Assembly: GCA_002336085.1 (NCBI GenBank)
Contig: DDEH01000053.1
Coordinates: 9,425-28,560 of the forward strand
DNA length: 19,136 nucleotides
Direction of reading: 5' to 3'
Source: Flavobacteriales bacterium UBA1959
GTDB taxonomy: Bacteria > Bacteroidota > Bacteroidia > Flavobacteriales_D > Sanyastnellaceae
The notes beneath the pieces are model-generated. The model was not told where the DNA came from. It was given only the letters and a program-made list of their open reading frames with translations, and did no database searches. Numbering within the stretch: the first letter of the stretch is position 1; each line of letters begins with the position of its first letter. Shown here in pieces: positions 15,985 to 19,136 of this stretch. Made by a program: the position numbers and the translations under genes.

Positions 15985-16779
15985 TCAGTTTTTTCGACCT
16001 GAGTCCCAACGTAGGCCAAGGTACAAATCAATTTCCGTGCCTGCGGCCATGGTTTTCTGCATCGTAGGTTTCAAATGCTGCTCCAACACCGTCGCCCTCA
16101 AAGAATCTCGATTGTCTTCCACTGACGCTGCATATTCTACCAATCCCAAACTGAGCTTCGCCTTCATCAATTCAACTCGAACCTCCTCCAAGGTAAGCCC
16201 CACCAGACTAGGAACACCTACACGTTCATTGGTCGTGGTGCCAGACACCAATCTAACCTGAGAGCCCTTGGGCAAGCGCTGATCCGGAGTCAACACGTCT
16301 CCTTTTGAATTCTCTAGACGAATGACACGTCCCACCAATGCAACATTGGGCTCAAGGACTTCCACCACCTCAAATCCCTTGTTTTCAAGAATAACACGCG
16401 CTATTCCCGGTTCTTGGCCTTCCCGAATACCGATTTTCTCAAAAGGTGGGGTGCTGCGGTATGTTGTAACATAGATTCTTCGGCCTGACTTGATCTTCGA
16501 ACCGAATGGTGGCACTTGCTCTATGACTTCGAATGCTCGGCCTTTTCGACTGTAAATGCTGTCCAAATGAATCATTTCTAGCCCTAGTGATTCCAAGACA
16601 TCTTGGGCTTCTGTCAATTTCATCCCTTTCAATTCTGGCATTTCTTGAATCGCATCTGGCCGGCTATAAAATTTCAAATAAAACCAAAGGCCTCCTAAAA
16701 TCAACAGCCACACGCCACCAATTCGAAGAATCGACTTAACGAATGAACTACTAAAAATAAAGAAGAGCCACTGTTTCAT
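15985..16779 (-). CDS. Membrane-anchored PASTA-domain protein
   Basis: 264 aa. A single transmembrane helix at about residues 17-38 anchors the N-terminus, with only a short cytoplasmic tail and no kinase or transpeptidase domain. Three PASTA domains follow in the periplasm: about 47-106 (MPELKGMKLTEAQDVLESLG), 112-179 (degenerate, GQEPGIARVILENKGFEV) and 188-255 (VPSLVGLTLEEVRVELMKAK). PASTA domains bind peptidoglycan or muropeptides in other proteins, so a cell-wall-related role is likely by family but untested here. Short PASTA proteins of this type, encoded beside rluD, are familiar in Bacteroidota genomes. The start at 16779 is the Met directly before the hydrophobic segment. It lies 66 bases downstream of purL, without a recognisable terminator or promoter between. 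Confidence 0.88.
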   Translation of the reverse strand: MKQWLFFIFSSSFVKSILRIGGVWLLILGGLWFYLKFYSRPDAIQEMPELKGMKLTEAQDVLESLGLEMIHLDSIYSRKGRAFEVIEQVPPFGSKIKSGRRIYVTTYRSTPPFEKIGIREGQEPGIARVILENKGFEVVEVLEPNVALVGRVIRLENSKGDVLTPDQRLPKGSQVRLVSGTTTNERVGVPSLVGLTLEEVRVELMKAKLSLGLVEYAASVEDNRDSLRATVLEQHLKPTMQKTMAAGTEIDLYLGLRWDSGRKN

Positions 16780-16845
16780 CGTTTTTTTAACGTCAGTTGA
16801 TTCAATTTGTTTTGCGTTGTTCGCATGATCCTTATTGGGTCAGCC

Positions 16846-19089
16846 TCAGTCCATCAATTCCTCTTCCAAGGCATTGTCATACGTGTTTCTCCACTCTTGG
16901 CAAAAGCCGAATGGCTCACCATCGACATGGATTTTTCCTTTTGTCACATGGCCCAACAAAACAATTGGCATATCGAATTCCTCAATCAAGTCCAGTAGTC
17001 GATCCTGCTGATTCTCCTTGCAACTCAGAATAATTCGCCCCTGACCCTCTCCAAAAAGGAAAGCATCCAGTCGAATTTCATCATCGGTGACGACATCGAA
17101 GCCCAAATCAGATGGCATGGCCATTTCTAGTAAAGCCACAAACAAACCTCCATCCGCAACATCGTGGGCAGCCTCTACACAACCTCGTTCAATCGCCTTT
17201 CGCACACAGTCTTGGACTTTGCCCTCCGCTTGAAGATCAAAATGCGGTGCCGGCGAACGCTTGACACCCACAATGCTACTCAAGTATTCGGAGGCGTTAA
17301 TGCAGTTGGTTGTCTCTCCCAGCAGGAAAATTAACTCACCTTTCTCTTTGAAGTTCAAGGACATGTGATTGTCCTTGTTTTCTATGAGGCCAACCATGCC
17401 AATCGTAGGGGTCGGGAAAACAGCCACCGCCGTACCGTCCGCTTGAACAGATTGATTGTAAAAGCTCACATTTCCTCCCGTCACAGGAGTATTAAAGAAT
17501 CGACACGAACGGCTCATCCCCTCAATGGCCTTTACAAACTGCCAGTATACCTCAGGATTGTAAGGATTGCCGAAATTCAAGCAATTGGTAATTGCACTTG
17601 GCGTGCCACCACTGCAAGTGATGTTCCGCGCAGCTTCAGCCACGGCAATTGCAGTTCCAATTTCGGGATCCATCTCCACATAGCGGGCATTGCAATCCAC
17701 TGTCAATGCCAATGCTTTTTTTGTGCCACGTACACTCACAACCCCGGCATCCGATGGCCGATTGGTGCTGCGATTCAATGTACCGACCATGCTATCATAC
17801 TGTTCCCAAACCCATCGTTTCGATGCAATATTCGGCAGTTCAATCAGTTTTTCAGCAATCTCCTTGGCTTCTTCTAAAGAGGGGACCGGTACCGCGGAAG
17901 CATCCCATGCTTGAGCGTCTGCAAACCAGGCTGGCTCAGCATATTCACGATCATAAACCGGTGCTCCTCCTCCTAGTACCAAGGTGTCTGCAGGAACTTC
18001 CGCGACGAGTTCCCCGCCCTTGAAGTACCTCAATTGATTGCCCTCCGTGACCTCACCAATGCTGACCGCATGCAAGTCCCATTTCTCGAAAATACTCTCC
18101 ACTAGTGATTCTTGGCCTTGTGCCACCACCACCAACATGCGCTCCTGAGATTCGCTCAATAAGATTTCAAACGGCTGCATATCATCTTGACGCAAAGGGA
18201 CATGGTCCAAATGAATGTCCATTCCTACCTCACCCGCTGCTGACATCTCAGACGTTGAGCACGTAATCCCTGCGGCCCCCATGTCCTGCATGCCTCTCAC
18301 GGCGTCAGTAGCCGCTAATTCCAACGTCGCTTCCAAGAGCAACTTTTCTTGGAATGGATCCCCCACCTGAACTGAAGGCAGGTCATTGGCGCTGTCTGCG
18401 GTGATGTCCTTTGAGGCAAACGAAGCGCCTTGTATTCCGTCTTTTCCAGTCGCAGACCCCACGATGTAGACCGCATTGCCTACTCCAGAGGCTGTAGCAC
18501 TGATGATTTTGTCCGTTTCCAAAATCCCAACGGACATCGCATTAACGAGAGGATTTACTTGGTAGCACGGATCAAAAAAGACCTCACCACCTACTACAGG
18601 CACGCCGAAGCTATTGCCATAATCGCCAATTCCTTTCACCACTCCTTCCAACAACCACTTGGTCCGTGGGTGGCTCAAATCTCCGAACCGAAGACTATTC
18701 AATTGGGCGATGGGGCGCGCTCCCATGGTGAAAATGTCCCGATTGATTCCGCCTACTCCTGTCGCTGCACCTTGATATGGCTCCAATGCCGAAGGGTGGT
18801 TGTGCGATTCAATCTTAAATGCACAACCCAATCCATCCCCTATGTCTACGATTCCAGCATTCTCTTCTCCTGCCTTGACCAACATGTGGTCTCCGTCTTT
18901 GGGCAAAGTTTTGAGGTATTTTATGGAGTTCTTGTACGAACAGTGCTCACTCCACATCACTGAGTAAATGCACATCTCGGTGAAATTGGGGACCCGGCCG
19001 AGGATCTCTTCAATTTTCTGAAATTCTTCTGGGATCAGCCCCATTTCATGGGCTTGTTCCATAGTGGCTGGAGCAGTTGACGCGTTCAT
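16846..19089 (-). CDS. purL: Phosphoribosylformylglycinamidine synthase subunit PurL (short form)
   Basis: Catalyses the ATP-dependent amidation of FGAR to FGAM in de novo purine synthesis. At 747 aa it is the short form, which lacks the glutaminase and N-terminal PurS-like domains of the roughly 1300-aa enzyme and works in a complex with separate PurS and PurQ. Visible motifs are MWSEHCSYK (45-53), KIESHNHPS (92-100) and GAATGVGG (107-114) in the first half, and GGNVSFYNQS and HDVADGGL in the second, duplicated half, as expected for the PurM-like tandem fold. The start at 19089 follows a well-formed -7 box. Neither purS nor purQ lies in this window, so they must be encoded elsewhere. Confidence 0.96.
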   Translation of the reverse strand: MNASTAPATMEQAHEMGLIPEEFQKIEEILGRVPNFTEMCIYSVMWSEHCSYKNSIKYLKTLPKDGDHMLVKAGEENAGIVDIGDGLGCAFKIESHNHPSALEPYQGAATGVGGINRDIFTMGARPIAQLNSLRFGDLSHPRTKWLLEGVVKGIGDYGNSFGVPVVGGEVFFDPCYQVNPLVNAMSVGILETDKIISATASGVGNAVYIVGSATGKDGIQGASFASKDITADSANDLPSVQVGDPFQEKLLLEATLELAATDAVRGMQDMGAAGITCSTSEMSAAGEVGMDIHLDHVPLRQDDMQPFEILLSESQERMLVVVAQGQESLVESIFEKWDLHAVSIGEVTEGNQLRYFKGGELVAEVPADTLVLGGGAPVYDREYAEPAWFADAQAWDASAVPVPSLEEAKEIAEKLIELPNIASKRWVWEQYDSMVGTLNRSTNRPSDAGVVSVRGTKKALALTVDCNARYVEMDPEIGTAIAVAEAARNITCSGGTPSAITNCLNFGNPYNPEVYWQFVKAIEGMSRSCRFFNTPVTGGNVSFYNQSVQADGTAVAVFPTPTIGMVGLIENKDNHMSLNFKEKGELIFLLGETTNCINASEYLSSIVGVKRSPAPHFDLQAEGKVQDCVRKAIERGCVEAAHDVADGGLFVALLEMAMPSDLGFDVVTDDEIRLDAFLFGEGQGRIILSCKENQQDRLLDLIEEFDMPIVLLGHVTKGKIHVDGEPFGFCQEWRNTYDNALEEELMD

Positions 19090-19111
19090 GGCTCAATATT
19101 CGTTAAGACTG

Positions 19112-19119
19112 CAAAATTA
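19112..19119 (-). promoter_or_regulatory. Bacteroidota -7 element upstream of purL
   Basis: On the minus strand the sequence reads TAATTTTG followed by C, a perfect match to TAnnTTTG, ending 22 bases before the purL ATG. A transcription start about seven bases downstream gives a leader of roughly 15 bases. The matching -33 TTTG would fall about 20 bases further upstream, at or just beyond the window edge, so it cannot be checked here. Confidence 0.5.
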
Positions 19120-19136
19120 AGCCCATGGTCACTGCC

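Noticed and set aside
18430..18963. Open reading frame of 177 codons on the plus strand opposite purL
   Set aside because: It lies wholly inside the strongly supported purL on the other strand, and its translation has no recognisable domain and an uneven composition typical of an antisense shadow.

Overview
The window is chromosomal DNA from a member of the Bacteroidota, most likely a free-living flavobacterial-type organism (for example the Cryomorphaceae/Schleiferiaceae side of Flavobacteriales; the order-level placement is inference). The evidence is a complete core locus of the type IX secretion system (T9SS)/gliding motor, a secreted protein with a T9SS C-terminal sorting domain, weak or absent Shine-Dalgarno sequences, and a Bacteroidota-style -7 element (TAATTTTG) upstream of purL. 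Twelve protein genes fill the window almost completely. I see no tRNA, rRNA, CRISPR array, insertion sequence or prophage, and no gene-free stretch longer than 300 bases.

Plus-strand block (138-12843). topA (DNA topoisomerase I) is followed by an arginase-fold protein that has lost several metal ligands of the family. Next comes the T9SS core: a PorP/SprF-family protein, then gldK, gldL, gldM and gldN in canonical order, closed by a strong symmetrical intrinsic terminator at 9731-9763. GldL and GldM form the proton-driven inner-membrane motor. GldK (lipoprotein) and GldN form the periplasmic ring under the outer membrane. PorP/SprF proteins sit in the outer membrane and link to the ring or to cell-surface substrates. 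After the terminator come an ABC-F ATPase and a DUF6089 outer-membrane barrel, the family that to my knowledge contains PorG, another T9SS component.

Minus-strand block (19089 down to 12883). purL (short-form FGAM synthase) is followed by a membrane-anchored three-PASTA-domain protein, a large secreted protein with a type-A T9SS sorting domain, and an RluD-type 23S rRNA pseudouridine synthase. The last three are closely packed: the cargo stop codon and the rluD ATG are one base apart. The two blocks converge at about 12860 with only 39 bases between stop codons.

Several starts are corrected here. gldL more likely begins at ATG 6328 than at TTG 6280. The DUF6089 gene begins at ATG 11902, just before its signal peptide. 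rluD begins at ATG 13989, and the T9SS cargo at about ATG 15937. Most of the window is ordinary conserved biology. The points most worth following are the metal-ligand-poor arginase homologue beside the T9SS locus, the DUF6089/PorG-like gene two genes beyond gldN, and the T9SS cargo gene embedded between the PASTA and rluD genes.
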